This document shows, in pieces, positions 1 to 8,523 of a DNA stretch of 64,000 nt; the first letter of the stretch is position 1, and every line of letters starts with the position of its first letter. The stretch lies in contig NZ_CP104040.1 of NCBI RefSeq assembly GCF_025152745.1, forward strand, positions 2,666,001 through 2,730,000. The letters run 5' to 3'. The DNA comes from Rhizobium sp. WSM4643. Its GTDB lineage: Bacteria; Pseudomonadota; Alphaproteobacteria; Rhizobiales; Rhizobiaceae. Below the pieces are notes generated by a model that worked only from the letters and a program-made list of their open reading frames with translations, did not search any database and was not told the origin of the DNA. Position numbers and translations under genes: made by a program.

Positions 1-383
1 AGCGCGCCACCGGAGGTTTCGTAGTAGGCCCGCGCGCCAGCGATATAATTGCCCCACTTGACCTCGGGCAGCTCCGCCTGGACCGGCACGACGGCATCTG
101 ACAGCATCAGGTCGAGCGTGCCGGCGTCGAAGAACTGGATGAGGACGGGGTGGTTGTTGGCACGGAAGGCGGCGATTGCCTTCTGCATCGACACTTCGTA
201 GCTGCCCTGGCCGACGCAGGTGATGTGATGCTCCGATTGTGCGGCATTGAAAGCGCTGCACTGGTCCTGGATCGCCTTTTCGACGACGCCGGTATTGCCG
301 TACCAGAATTCGATATTAGCGGCCTGCGCCGAACATGCGCCCGCCGTCAACGCGGCCGCAGCCGCCAGAATGGAAATCTTCAT
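1..383 (-). CDS. ABC transporter substrate-binding protein, UgpB-like (partial)
   Basis: Only the N-terminal ~127 residues are in the window; the gene runs off the left edge. It starts with a signal peptide (MKISILAAAAALTAG...) and matures near AQAANIEFWYG. The region reading IEFWYGNTG, a GSYE-x-SMQKAIAAFRA block and QFFDAGT matches the glycerol-3-phosphate/oligosaccharide binding proteins (UgpB family). It should be a periplasmic solute receptor for an ABC importer whose permeases lie outside the window. It is divergent from the ROK regulator, which probably controls it. The substrate could be glycerol 3-phosphate or a sugar; the fragment does not decide this. Confidence 0.85.
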   Translation of the reverse strand, partial: MKISILAAAAALTAGACSAQAANIEFWYGNTGVVEKAIQDQCSAFNAAQSEHHITCVGQGSYEVSMQKAIAAFRANNHPVLIQFFDAGTLDLMLSDAVVPVQAELPEVKWGNYIAGARAYYETSGGA

Positions 384-442
384 CTTGCCCTCACCTGATT
401 TGATTGGCCGGCCTCCAGCGCCGACGCCGTGACGGCACTTTA

Positions 443-459
443 TTACACATCACGTGTAA
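443..459. promoter_or_regulatory. Inverted repeat TTACAC-N5-GTGTAA, candidate operator
   Basis: A perfect 6-bp-arm palindrome (arms 443-448 and 454-459) lies about 60 bp upstream of the binding-protein start and between two divergent genes. Its position fits an operator or promoter element. The regulator is not known; the neighbouring ROK protein is the obvious candidate. Confidence 0.4.
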
Positions 460-542
460 CAATTTGGTGACGGGCGCAAGCCGCTTGTCGCAAAGCAGGG
501 CTGCTGCTATAGCGCATGGATGCAAATACTGGAGACAACAGC

Positions 543-572
543 AATAATTACTACACGCCTATAGTAATTATT
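543..572. promoter_or_regulatory. Long palindrome, candidate ROK operator
   Basis: Arms AATAATTACTA (543-553) and TAGTAATTATT (562-572) are exact reverse complements separated by 8 bp. The site ends 18 bp before the chosen ATG of the ROK regulator at 591, where a bound dimer could repress its own gene and the divergent transporter. An in-frame upstream ATG at 516 would place this palindrome inside the gene, which is one reason to prefer 591. Confidence 0.55.
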
Positions 573-590
573 GACGAAGGAAGTGCTGAT

Positions 591-1742
591 ATGACCTATT
601 TCCCGGAGCCGCTGATCGCCCAGCACTTCCTTCGCGAAGGCGGTGGCGTCGTCTCTTCGAACGAACGCGATCTGCTGAGGTTGATCTGGCGTCACCCCGG
701 GCTGTCGCGCTCCGAAGTCACCGGCCACACCGACCTCACCCAGCAATCCGTCTACCGGATCATCGACCAGTTGGAGGAACGCGGCATCATTTCCTTCGGC
801 TCGCCAAAACCCGGCGCCGGTCGTGGCCAGCCGAGCCCAACGCTCCGGCTTAACGGTTGCTACGCCTATTCGTGCGGCATCTCGGTCAATACCGACGTGA
901 TCGGCATCTGCCTGATGGATATATCTGGCAAGGTGCTGGCCGAAAGCAGCATCATCCTGCGGGAACGTTCGATGGCCCAGTCGCTCGATCTCGTCCTGGA
1001 GCAGCTGGTCGAACACCAGAGAGAGAACGACCTCTCCGAGGAGACTTTCTTCGGGATCGGCTTTGCCATCGCCGGTTTCCACGTCAGCGGCACCCGCTAC
1101 AACGCCCCGCTGCCGCTGCACGAGTGGTCGCTCATCGAACTTGGGCCGCTACTGTCGGAATTTTTCGGCAAGCCGGTCTGGGTGCACAATGGCGGCAAGG
1201 CGGGAACGGTCGCCGAATCCATGTTCGGCGCCGGCCGCTATATCAGGCACTTCGCTTATCTGAGCTTCAACTACGGCTTCGGCGGCGGCCTGGTCAGCAA
1301 CGGCGAGCTGCTGCATAACGGCATCGGCAATGCCGGCGAATTCTCGGGCATGTACGACGCCGAGGAGAACAAGCGCCGGCCGGCTTTGCAATATCTGATC
1401 GAAAACCTCAACCGCAATGGCGTCGATGTTCCCTCGATCAGCTACATGCGCAAGCATTTCGACCCGAAATGGCCAGGCGTCGTGGAATGGGTGGACGAGG
1501 TGGCGCCTGCCTATAGCCGCCTCATCAACGCGATCTGGGCGATCTTCGATCCGCAAGGGATCGTCTTCGGCGGCCAAATTCCCTCCGCTCTGGCACAGCT
1601 TTTGATCGACCGCACCGAGATCTTCGACCGCCCCCGTTACGGCGTGCCACGCCCTCGCCCGAAGCTGATCATCTCCGAGATAGCAAGCGACGCATCGGCT
1701 ATGGGAGCCGCCATCGCCCCGTTCAAATCGGCCTATTATTGA
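591..1742 (+). CDS. ROK family transcriptional regulator
   Basis: About 383 residues. The N-terminus holds a winged helix-turn-helix (residues ~20-70, SRSEVTGHTDLTQQSVYRIIDQL). A ROK sugar-kinase-like domain follows (GIGFAIAGF..., NYGFGGGLVSNGELLHNGIGNAGEF). At the position where ROK kinases carry the catalytic Asp (NDAN-type motif) it reads HNGGKAG, and the CxCGxxGC zinc cluster is not evident, so it is probably a sugar-sensing regulator without kinase activity. The start at 591 has the Shine-Dalgarno GAAGGAAG. It is divergent from the UgpB-like binding protein, which suggests local control of sugar or polyol uptake. Confidence 0.88.
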   Translation: MTYFPEPLIAQHFLREGGGVVSSNERDLLRLIWRHPGLSRSEVTGHTDLTQQSVYRIIDQLEERGIISFGSPKPGAGRGQPSPTLRLNGCYAYSCGISVNTDVIGICLMDISGKVLAESSIILRERSMAQSLDLVLEQLVEHQRENDLSEETFFGIGFAIAGFHVSGTRYNAPLPLHEWSLIELGPLLSEFFGKPVWVHNGGKAGTVAESMFGAGRYIRHFAYLSFNYGFGGGLVSNGELLHNGIGNAGEFSGMYDAEENKRRPALQYLIENLNRNGVDVPSISYMRKHFDPKWPGVVEWVDEVAPAYSRLINAIWAIFDPQGIVFGGQIPSALAQLLIDRTEIFDRPRYGVPRPRPKLIISEIASDASAMGAAIAPFKSAYY

Positions 1743-2028
1743 TCCGAGCGACTTCGCGGCCCATCGGGCAGAAATCGGCTCCCTCTCAGCCGTTTACGGC
1801 AATTCCCACTACTTCCGCTTGAGGAGATTTTGCATTTTTCGCCGGGAGGCAACGCAGGCGATTTTCGGCCGGCCGTTCCTGCGCTATGATCTGATTCTGG
1901 CGTAGCCCACGCCTCCCCCCTCCATCGGGAAAGCAGACTTCATGTGGGGCCACCTGAACCGAGCCGACTGTTCGAGCATCTTGCATAAGGAGGGATTGCG
2001 AAAACCGCTCGCAATAGGAGGTTTATGA

Positions 2029-2742
2029 ATGAAGATGTCTGCGCCTATCTATCACCTGAAGCGTAAAGCCAGAAAGCTTTCCCGAGCCGAGGACATGCCC
2101 TTGCACCAGGCGCTCGACCGCATAGCCCTGGAAGAAGGCTACGGCGGCTGGAGCCTGCTTGCGGCAAAAGCAGCGGCGGAAGCACCCGCCGGCAAGCTGT
2201 TTCAGCAATTGCGGCCCGGCGATCTCCTGCTCGTCGGCGCCCGGCCCGGCCACGGCAAGACCCTGATGGGGCTCGAACTCGCCGTCGAGGCGATGAAATC
2301 AGGCCGTCCAGGTGTGTTCTTCTCGCTGGAATATACGGAAGAGGATATTGTCGATCGCTTTCGCGCCATCGGTGTCGACCGGGCACGATTCGAGCGTCTG
2401 TTCGAATTCGACGGCTCCGATGCTATCAGCTCCGCCTACATCGCCGAGAGACTGGCGGCCGCACCGCGCGGCACGCTCGTCGTCATCGACTATCTACAAC
2501 TGCTCGACCAGAGGCGGGAGAACCCCGAACTCTCCGTCCAGGTCTGCACTCTGAAGGCTTTCGCCCGCGAGCGCGGCTTGATCGTGGTCTTCATCTCCCA
2601 GATCGATCGATCCTACGAGCGATCGCAAAAGCCCCTGCCTGATATCGCCGATATCAGGCTGCCGAACCCGCTCGACTTGAAACTGTTCGACAAGATGTGC
2701 TTCTTGAACAACGGCCAGGTGGCATTTCAGGCTGCGCGATAA
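2029..2742 (+). CDS. DnaB-like RecA-fold ATPase (helicase C-domain protein)
   Basis: A 237-residue protein with a Walker A motif (GARPGHGKT, residues ~68-76), FSLEYTEEDIVDR as in DnaB helicases, a Walker B strand (TLVVIDYLQLLD, ~147-158) and a FISQIDR sensor segment. It resembles the DnaB C-terminal ATPase without the N-terminal primase-binding domain and is shorter than a replicative helicase (~450-500 residues). The start at 2029 follows AGGAGG by 7 bases. The role is unknown; it could be a stand-alone DNA-dependent ATPase. It is followed closely by the transglutaminase-like gene on the same strand. Confidence 0.8.
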   Translation: MKMSAPIYHLKRKARKLSRAEDMPLHQALDRIALEEGYGGWSLLAAKAAAEAPAGKLFQQLRPGDLLLVGARPGHGKTLMGLELAVEAMKSGRPGVFFSLEYTEEDIVDRFRAIGVDRARFERLFEFDGSDAISSAYIAERLAAAPRGTLVVIDYLQLLDQRRENPELSVQVCTLKAFARERGLIVVFISQIDRSYERSQKPLPDIADIRLPNPLDLKLFDKMCFLNNGQVAFQAAR

Positions 2743-2814
2743 GGACCTGCCGTGACCCGCTCGCGAGCCCGCGGGACCTTGCCCTGCCACGCCGGTTTTA
2801 TCATACTGCCCGAC

Positions 2815-3696
2815 ATGAGCGGATATGAGAGCCCTGTCGATTTCTACATGCGCCCCGGCCCGATGACATCGGCCGGGTCGCATGCCCCTGCCCTTGCTGC
2901 GCTAAAGGGCGTCGAAACCGTTGCTGCGGCCGTGCAAGGCGCGCTGCTGCATGAAGCCTGGGCTCCGCACTACAATCAGCCGCTCACCCCGGCGCGAAGG
3001 GCGCAGTCACACACGCGGCCGGCGCGAGAGATACTCGATACGATCATGGAAATCGATCCCGCCCCGCTCGACATCCCGCGCCCACCGGAGAAGCGCAGCA
3101 TCGGCGTGTGCCGCCATTTCACCGTTCTCGCCTGCGCGGCACTCAAGGCCCAGAGCGTCCCGGCGCGTGCCCGCTGCGGCTTCGGCATGTATTTCGAGGT
3201 CGGTAAGGGCATCGATCACTGGATCGCCGAATATTGGGACGGAGAGCGCTGGATCTCTGCGGACTTCCAGATCGACGATCGTCAGCGCGCCGCCTTGCAG
3301 CTCGATTTCGATCCCCTCGACCAGCCGCCGGGCAAATTCCTCAGCGCCGGCGAAACCTGGCAGCGCTGCCGCGCCGGCGCAGCCGATCCAGACAAATTCG
3401 GCATCTTCGACGAGTCTGGCTTCTGGTTCATCGCCATGAACCTCGTGCGTGACTTTGCGGCCCTTAACAACATGGAGATGCTCCCCTGGGACAATTGGGG
3501 AGCGATGCCGCAGCCCGAGGAAGAAATATCTCCGGATGGATTGGCGCATTTTGATCATCTCTCCGCCCTGACGACCGACGTGGACGAACGCTTCGGGGAA
3601 CTGCGGGCGCTCTACCAGTACGATGCCGGACTGCGCGTGCCGGCGCAGGTCTTCAATGGCGTGCGCAAGCAACTGGAGGATGTCGGCGGCGCGTGA
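2815..3696 (+). CDS. Transglutaminase-like domain protein
   Basis: About 293 residues from the chosen ATG (MSGYESPVDF); an in-frame ATG at 2752 would add 21 residues of poor quality. The core carries a transglutaminase/peptidase Cys-His-Asp triad: GVCRHFTVLACAALK (Cys), DHWIAEYWDGERW (His) and ISADFQID (Asp). No signal peptide or membrane segment is seen, so it is probably cytosolic. Such proteins are usually cysteine peptidases or amidases of unknown substrate. It follows the DnaB-like ATPase by ~70 bases and may share its transcript. Confidence 0.75.
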   Translation: MSGYESPVDFYMRPGPMTSAGSHAPALAALKGVETVAAAVQGALLHEAWAPHYNQPLTPARRAQSHTRPAREILDTIMEIDPAPLDIPRPPEKRSIGVCRHFTVLACAALKAQSVPARARCGFGMYFEVGKGIDHWIAEYWDGERWISADFQIDDRQRAALQLDFDPLDQPPGKFLSAGETWQRCRAGAADPDKFGIFDESGFWFIAMNLVRDFAALNNMEMLPWDNWGAMPQPEEEISPDGLAHFDHLSALTTDVDERFGELRALYQYDAGLRVPAQVFNGVRKQLEDVGGA

Positions 3697-3797
3697 TCAC
3701 GCAATGAGACTATCATCGGCCGGTGCATGACGCGTTCGCGCGCTACACCGCCGTAGGCACACTATTCCTGTACTCGTCATAGGAACATCGTCTCTTG

Positions 3798-4591
3798 TCA
3801 GATCGGCTTGATTTCACCCCAGACAATCCCGGTGCGGACAATGAAGCTCAACCGATCATCAGTCGAATAAGAGCGCAACAGCTCCGAGAGTTCCGCGTCA
3901 AAGCTTGCGATCTGGTCGCCGAGTTTCGAAGGTGCAAACGTATCGCGCGAATGCTGACAGGAGATGAAATCCGCGACGCTCTGCTCAAAGGGACGCTCTG
4001 ATACGAACTGTTCGCTGCCGCAGAGGTTGAGATAGCTCTGGTAGCTTCGCATGCCCTCGGACCTCTTGTCGTGATCGAAAGGCTGACCCGTCACCTCCGG
4101 CACCCACTTCCGCAGGAAAGAATGCCAATCCGATTGCCATGGAGGTTCGAACGGGTCGTCTCCGGAAATCACGGCCATGACATGACCTGCTGTGGCGTTT
4201 GCCAAAAGATGCGGAAACAGCCTGCCATGATCCATCCAGTGGATGCTTGCCGCTGCGACCGTCAGGTCGAAAGATTCACCGCTGGTCGGGAAGTCCTCGG
4301 CGAAACTTTCTACCCACCGGATATTCAGCGCGTTACCGCCCGGCAGCGATCTGCCGAGAGCGATCATATGCTCCGAGGGATCAACCGCCGTGACTGTTGT
4401 AAACGCACCGCCAGCGGGCGGGAGATTTTTCCAGGCCCGCAACCAATATCCAGGAGATGCTGTGATCGCGGCGCAATTGCCAGAAGCTTTCGAAATACGG
4501 CATCGGGATAAGGTGGGCGATACCGGTAATTTGCGACAACGTCGGTTTCCGAAAAGGAAGAGCCCCTGCGCTGATCCATCAAAAACTCCAT
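3798..4591 (-). pseudogene. Class I SAM-dependent methyltransferase, frameshifted
   Basis: The gene starts at 4591 (MEFLMDQRRGSSFSETDVVANYR) and carries SAM motif I (HLLDIGCGPGKISRPLA). The continuation FTTVTAVDPSEHMIALGRSLP...SFDLTVAAASIHWMD and the C-terminus ending ...GEIKPI are in another frame. The shift falls at about 4404-4413 in a GC-rich stretch, and one missing base would restore a ~264-residue Methyltransf_11 protein. Either the gene is inactive or there is a sequencing/assembly error. The 3' part stays open to its stop, so the loss would be recent. Confidence 0.75.
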
Positions 4592-4739
4592 GCTCTCGCC
4601 GCATAAGCAGAGGCTGTAACACACGTTTATGTCAATTGGTTTTCATCGATCCAGCCATCCGGTTCCGATTGTCTTCCGGCCCCAAACTGTGCCATGACGC
4701 ATCAACCCCAGACGCAACAGACCAAGGTGCGGCATCGGC

Positions 4740-5762
4740 ATGAAGAAGATCGGTTTCCTCTCGTTCGGACACTGGACGCCCTCGCCCCAATCGCAGACGC
4801 GCTCGGCCGGCGACGCGCTGCTGCAGTCGATCGACCTTGCCGTCGCGGCCGAGGAGCTCGGCGCCGACGGAGCGTATTTTCGCGTGCATCATTTCGCCCG
4901 ACAGCTGGCCGCACCCTTCCCGCTGCTATCAGCCGTCGGCGCGAGAACAAGCCGGATCGAGATCGGCACCGCCGTCATCGACATGCGCTACGAGAACCCG
5001 CTTTATATGGCCGAGGATGCCGGTGCGGCCGACCTCATCGCCGGCGGCCGCCTGCAGCTCGGCATCAGCCGCGGTTCGCCCGAACAGGTGATCGATGGCT
5101 GGCGCCATTTCGGTTATGCCCCGCCAGAGGGCCAGAGCGAGGCCGATATGGCCCGCCATCACGCCGAAGTCTTCCTCGAAGTGCTGCGCGGCGAAGGATT
5201 TGCCAAACCGAACCCACGGCCGATGTTTCCAAACCCGCCCGGCCTCCTGCGCCTAGAGCCGCATTCCGAGGGCCTGCGCGAGCGGATCTGGTGGGGCGCA
5301 AGCTCGAATGCCACCGCCGTTTGGGCAGCCAAGCTCGGGATGAACCTGCAGAGTTCGACGCTGAAGGACGATGAGACGGGCGAACCGTTCCACGTCCAGC
5401 AGGCCGACCAGATTCGCGCATACCGCGAGGTCTGGAAAGAAGCCGGCCACACGCGCCAGCCGCGCGTCTCGGTCAGCCGCAGCATCTTCGCACTGGTCGA
5501 CGACCGCGACCGCGCCTATTTCGGCTATGGCAACGACGGTGAAGACAAGATCGGCTTCATCGACGAGAAGACCCGGGCGATCTTCGGCCGCAGCTACGCC
5601 GCCGAACCCGACGCCTTGATCAAGCAGCTCGCTGAAGACCAAGCCATCGCCGAGGCAGACACCCTGCTGCTGACCGTCCCCAACCAGCTCGGCGTCGACT
5701 ACAACGCCCATGTCATTGAAGCGATCCTCACCCACGTCGCGCCTGCGATGGGTTGGCGCTGA
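4740..5762 (+). CDS. LLM class flavin-dependent oxidoreductase
   Basis: A 340-residue luciferase-like monooxygenase. The N-terminal strand (KKIGFLSFGHW), the segment ELGADGAYFRVHHFARQ, the block TSRIEIGTAVIDMRYENPLYMAEDAGAADLIAGGRLQLGISRGSP and the late element IWWGASSNATAVWAAKLGMNL are typical of the TIM-barrel FMN/F420 family. Length is normal. It should oxidise a small organic substrate using reduced flavin; the substrate cannot be inferred. The gene stands alone, divergent from the frameshifted methyltransferase. Confidence 0.88.
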   Translation: MKKIGFLSFGHWTPSPQSQTRSAGDALLQSIDLAVAAEELGADGAYFRVHHFARQLAAPFPLLSAVGARTSRIEIGTAVIDMRYENPLYMAEDAGAADLIAGGRLQLGISRGSPEQVIDGWRHFGYAPPEGQSEADMARHHAEVFLEVLRGEGFAKPNPRPMFPNPPGLLRLEPHSEGLRERIWWGASSNATAVWAAKLGMNLQSSTLKDDETGEPFHVQQADQIRAYREVWKEAGHTRQPRVSVSRSIFALVDDRDRAYFGYGNDGEDKIGFIDEKTRAIFGRSYAAEPDALIKQLAEDQAIAEADTLLLTVPNQLGVDYNAHVIEAILTHVAPAMGWR

Positions 5763-5792
5763 CGCCGCGGCACGACAGGCTGTCTTCGCCGG

Positions 5793-5848
5793 CTACAGCG
5801 CCGCGTGTCTTTTCAGACGCGCAAAGGACGCTGTAACACTTTGAATTG
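5793..5848. repeat. Intergenic repeat, family A copy 1
   Basis: The segment shares the block CAATTCAAAGTGTTACAGCG (as reverse complement here) plus GTCCTTTG and an AGACGCG/CGCGTCT stem with copies at 32026-32082, 45860-45957 and 50855-50937. It lies between the LLM gene and the end of the K+ channel gene. It resembles the short palindromic elements known from rhizobial genomes. Confidence 0.7.
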
Positions 5849-5858
5849 CTGCGGCACT

Positions 5859-6308
5859 CTATGGCTCATGCACTGTTTGATTTGCCGCAGCCAATTTCCC
5901 CATGGCCTGCTGGATGGCCGAGAAGAACAGCGCCGTCGTGATCCCGAACATCATCAGCCCGTTGGCTGCCTGCAGCGGCGCAAGCAGCCGGATACGGCCG
6001 TCAAGCACCACGTCGCCATAACCAAGCGACGTGAAGGTGACGCCCGAAAAATACATGGCCGTTTCGAAGTCCTCGAAGGCACCGAGCACGCGATATAGCA
6101 GTGCCCAAAAAGCGACCTGGAGGATATTGCCCAGCATGAGCACGATCATCAGAACCGAGAATTGCAGGAAGACCCTCCGCCAGGGCTTTCGGCCCACGGG
6201 TTGCGTGCGCGCGTGAGCAAAATAACGCGCAGCCAGCACCGAAGCCAGCGCCTGGAGTGCGAGGCAGATCGCCATCGCAAGCAGGCCGAGACCAATGACC
6301 TTGATCAT
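5859..6308 (-). CDS. Two-TM potassium channel family protein
   Basis: About 149 residues from ATG 6308. It has a first hydrophobic helix (IKVIGLGLLAMAICLALQAL), a second (FLQFSVLMIVLMLGNILQVAFWALLY), a pore loop with the K+ filter-like signature TSLGYGDV, and a last helix (LQAANGLMMFGITTALFFSAI). No cytosolic RCK domain is present. The start codon overlaps the stop of the upstream AI-2E gene (ATGA), so translation is probably coupled. It should be an inner-membrane cation channel subunit. Confidence 0.85.
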   Translation of the reverse strand: MIKVIGLGLLAMAICLALQALASVLAARYFAHARTQPVGRKPWRRVFLQFSVLMIVLMLGNILQVAFWALLYRVLGAFEDFETAMYFSGVTFTSLGYGDVVLDGRIRLLAPLQAANGLMMFGITTALFFSAIQQAMGKLAAANQTVHEP

Positions 6309-7411
6309 GGGGCCGGACCTTCGATCCGGGGGCCGTCCTCGACCGGGCGCTGATGCAGCCATTCCATCAGCAACACGAAGCCGACGGCCAGCAGCACGGG
6401 GCCGACAAATATACCGAGAAGGCCGTCAGCGATCATCCCTCCGATGACACCGACCAGGATGACCGGCATCGGCACATCAGATCCACGGCCGAGCATCAAG
6501 GGTTTGAGCAAATTGTCGCTCAGCCCGGCGATGAAAGACCATATGGCGAAGATGATTGCCGGTGTTGTCGCTTCCGTGACAAAGACATAGGCCATGACAG
6601 GCAGCGTCAGCAGCAGCGGCGGTATCTGCACGACTGCCAACAAAAACGTGACGACCGTCAGGGCACCGGCCGCCGGAACCCCGATGGCGAAGAAGCCAAT
6701 ACCAACGAGCATCGACTGGATTGCCGCCACACCGACCACGCCGACCGCAACTCCCCGGATCGTTGTGGCAGTCAGGTGGACGAGCCGGGCACCCCGCGCC
6801 CTGCTGTTGGTGACGAGTTCCAGCAGACTGAGGGCAAAAGCTGCAGCACTCTTGGCATAAGCGACAAGCACGGCGGCGATCGCGATGGAAAGAACGAAGG
6901 ACAGGCCGCCAGAGGCCAGGCCACCAGCGAAGGATGCGAGCCACGCAGCAGGCTTGCTCAGCATCTCGCCGTATTGACGCAATGCCGAGGGCAGGTTGGC
7001 GGCAGCGAGCGACCAGCTTTCCGAGATCTTCGCTCCGACCACCGGCAGGTCGGCAAGCCACGTTGGAGGCGGCGGAATTGTCAGGCTATGGTTCTGCAAA
7101 CTGGACACAAGCCAATAGATGGAAGACCCAAGCGATGTAATCACGACGAGCATCGGCACTAGCACGACGGCAACGCCGACGATCCCAATGAGAGATGCCG
7201 ACCAGCGATTGCCGATCCGATCGGACAGGCGCAGATGCAACGGATGAAGCATGACCGCCAGGATCACTGACCAAAGCAGAATGCCGAGGAACGGCAACAT
7301 GATCCTGGCGCAGACATAGACCAGAAGCGCGACGACTCCCAATTGAACCGCCGCATGGATGATGGACGGTCTCGGCGGCGCGAGATCCACATTCGAAGCG
7401 CTCGACGTCAT
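6305..7411 (-). CDS. AI-2E family transporter
   Basis: About 368 residues from ATG 7411, which is preceded by GGAGGGGAA; upstream in-frame sequence is open but lacks family character. Multiple transmembrane helices follow the PF01594 pattern: paired N-terminal helices (AAVQLGVVALLVYVCARIML, LGILLWSVILAVMLHPL), a long middle loop and C-terminal helices with GVIGGMIADGLLGIFVGPVLLAVG. Family members export AI-2 or act as Na+/H+ antiporters. Coupled translation with a K+ channel makes an ion or osmotic role as likely as signal export. Confidence 0.85.
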   Translation of the reverse strand: MTSSASNVDLAPPRPSIIHAAVQLGVVALLVYVCARIMLPFLGILLWSVILAVMLHPLHLRLSDRIGNRWSASLIGIVGVAVVLVPMLVVITSLGSSIYWLVSSLQNHSLTIPPPPTWLADLPVVGAKISESWSLAAANLPSALRQYGEMLSKPAAWLASFAGGLASGGLSFVLSIAIAAVLVAYAKSAAAFALSLLELVTNSRARGARLVHLTATTIRGVAVGVVGVAAIQSMLVGIGFFAIGVPAAGALTVVTFLLAVVQIPPLLLTLPVMAYVFVTEATTPAIIFAIWSFIAGLSDNLLKPLMLGRGSDVPMPVILVGVIGGMIADGLLGIFVGPVLLAVGFVLLMEWLHQRPVEDGPRIEGPAP

Positions 7412-7601
7412 TTCCCCTCCCCCGGCCCGGTCTCCGCCAACGAGCGAAGCCGGACGTTCACGCATCGGACAACGAAACCTTCCCACCCGGTATCTGACCT
7501 GCGCCGCGAAGATTTTGCCAACGCCGTGAAAGATCGTCTCCAACGCCCCATCATCATACACGACTTCGTGAAAACGGGATACGGCCACCGCTGCCGGGCT
7601 C

Positions 7602-8426
7602 TCAACCCCTGGTGTACCTGGCGCGAAATTGGCGAGGACTGCAGCCCTCGCGTTCGTGAAAGACACGCGAAAAATAAAACGGATCATCCAGGCCGACCAT
7701 GGCGGCGATGGTTTCTATCTTCTCGTCGGTGGTTGCCAAGAGCTGTTTGGCGTGGTCCATGCGCGCACGAAGCTGGAATGCCTTGGGCGGCAGCCCGGTT
7801 TCGAGCGTAAACCGCCTGCGCAGCGTCGCCGGCGACATGCCGTGCTCGGCGGCGAAGGCTGTAAGGTCCAGCGGTAGCATTGCGCGTTGCCGCAGCGTCT
7901 CGACGATTTCGGCCATGTCGGGCCTGTCTCGGCGCTGATCGGCCGCGCCGCTTGCCTGTCTTGCGGCCGATATGACGATGCGATGCAGCATCAAGGCCGC
8001 CGATGCCTGCCCGAGGTTAGTATCGTCGAGCAGGTCGGCATGCAGGCTGCCGAAGAGCCGCACCATCTCATCTACGTGATGCAAGGCCACGACGGGCTGT
8101 CGCTCGGTCATGAGCCTCAACCGGACGAAGTCTCGCGTGAACGACCCTTCGAAAAGCGCCCAGCGCTCGTCCCAGCCGCCTTCATCGGGACCATAGGAAT
8201 GCACGCGGTTCGGAAACAGCCAGAAAAGGATCGGCCCGGTGAGGCTCAGGCGGCCGCTGGCCGCGGTGTCCAGCCAGCCCTGCCCGCGCTCTACTAGCAC
8301 AATGGCAAAACTCGGCAGTTTTCGGTCCGTCACCGCACGGCGGGCCTGCTGCCTGCCGCTGCCGATAACAGCAAGTCCGCCGGCAGCGGCAAGGGGCGTC
8401 CTATAGATGGCCTCTGGGTCTCTCAT
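7602..8426 (-). CDS. AraC family transcriptional regulator
   Basis: A 274-residue protein with an N-terminal cupin-like sensor region and a C-terminal AraC/XylS double helix-turn-helix (residues ~175-272: LDLTAFAAEHGMSPATLRRRFTLETGLPPKAFQ and IETIAAMVGLDDPFYFSRVFHEREGCSPRQFR). It is divergent from the PhyH-family dioxygenase at 8524, with under 100 bp between the starts, so that gene is its likely target. The 190 bp between its stop and the AI-2E start hold no gene I can support. Confidence 0.9.
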   Translation of the reverse strand: MRDPEAIYRTPLAAAGGLAVIGSGRQQARRAVTDRKLPSFAIVLVERGQGWLDTAASGRLSLTGPILFWLFPNRVHSYGPDEGGWDERWALFEGSFTRDFVRLRLMTERQPVVALHHVDEMVRLFGSLHADLLDDTNLGQASAALMLHRIVISAARQASGAADQRRDRPDMAEIVETLRQRAMLPLDLTAFAAEHGMSPATLRRRFTLETGLPPKAFQLRARMDHAKQLLATTDEKIETIAAMVGLDDPFYFSRVFHEREGCSPRQFRARYTRG

Positions 8427-8523
8427 GGTGAGCGAAAAGTCCAGCTACGAATTTCCTCTATGTCGGTTGGCGCGCCGGATCAGGTAATTGATGGCAAGCC
8501 AACTCAAGCGACGGAGGAGTGAA

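Noticed and set aside
516..590. Longer ROK start at 516
   Set aside because: It would place a perfect operator-like palindrome inside the gene and lacks the ribosome site found before 591.
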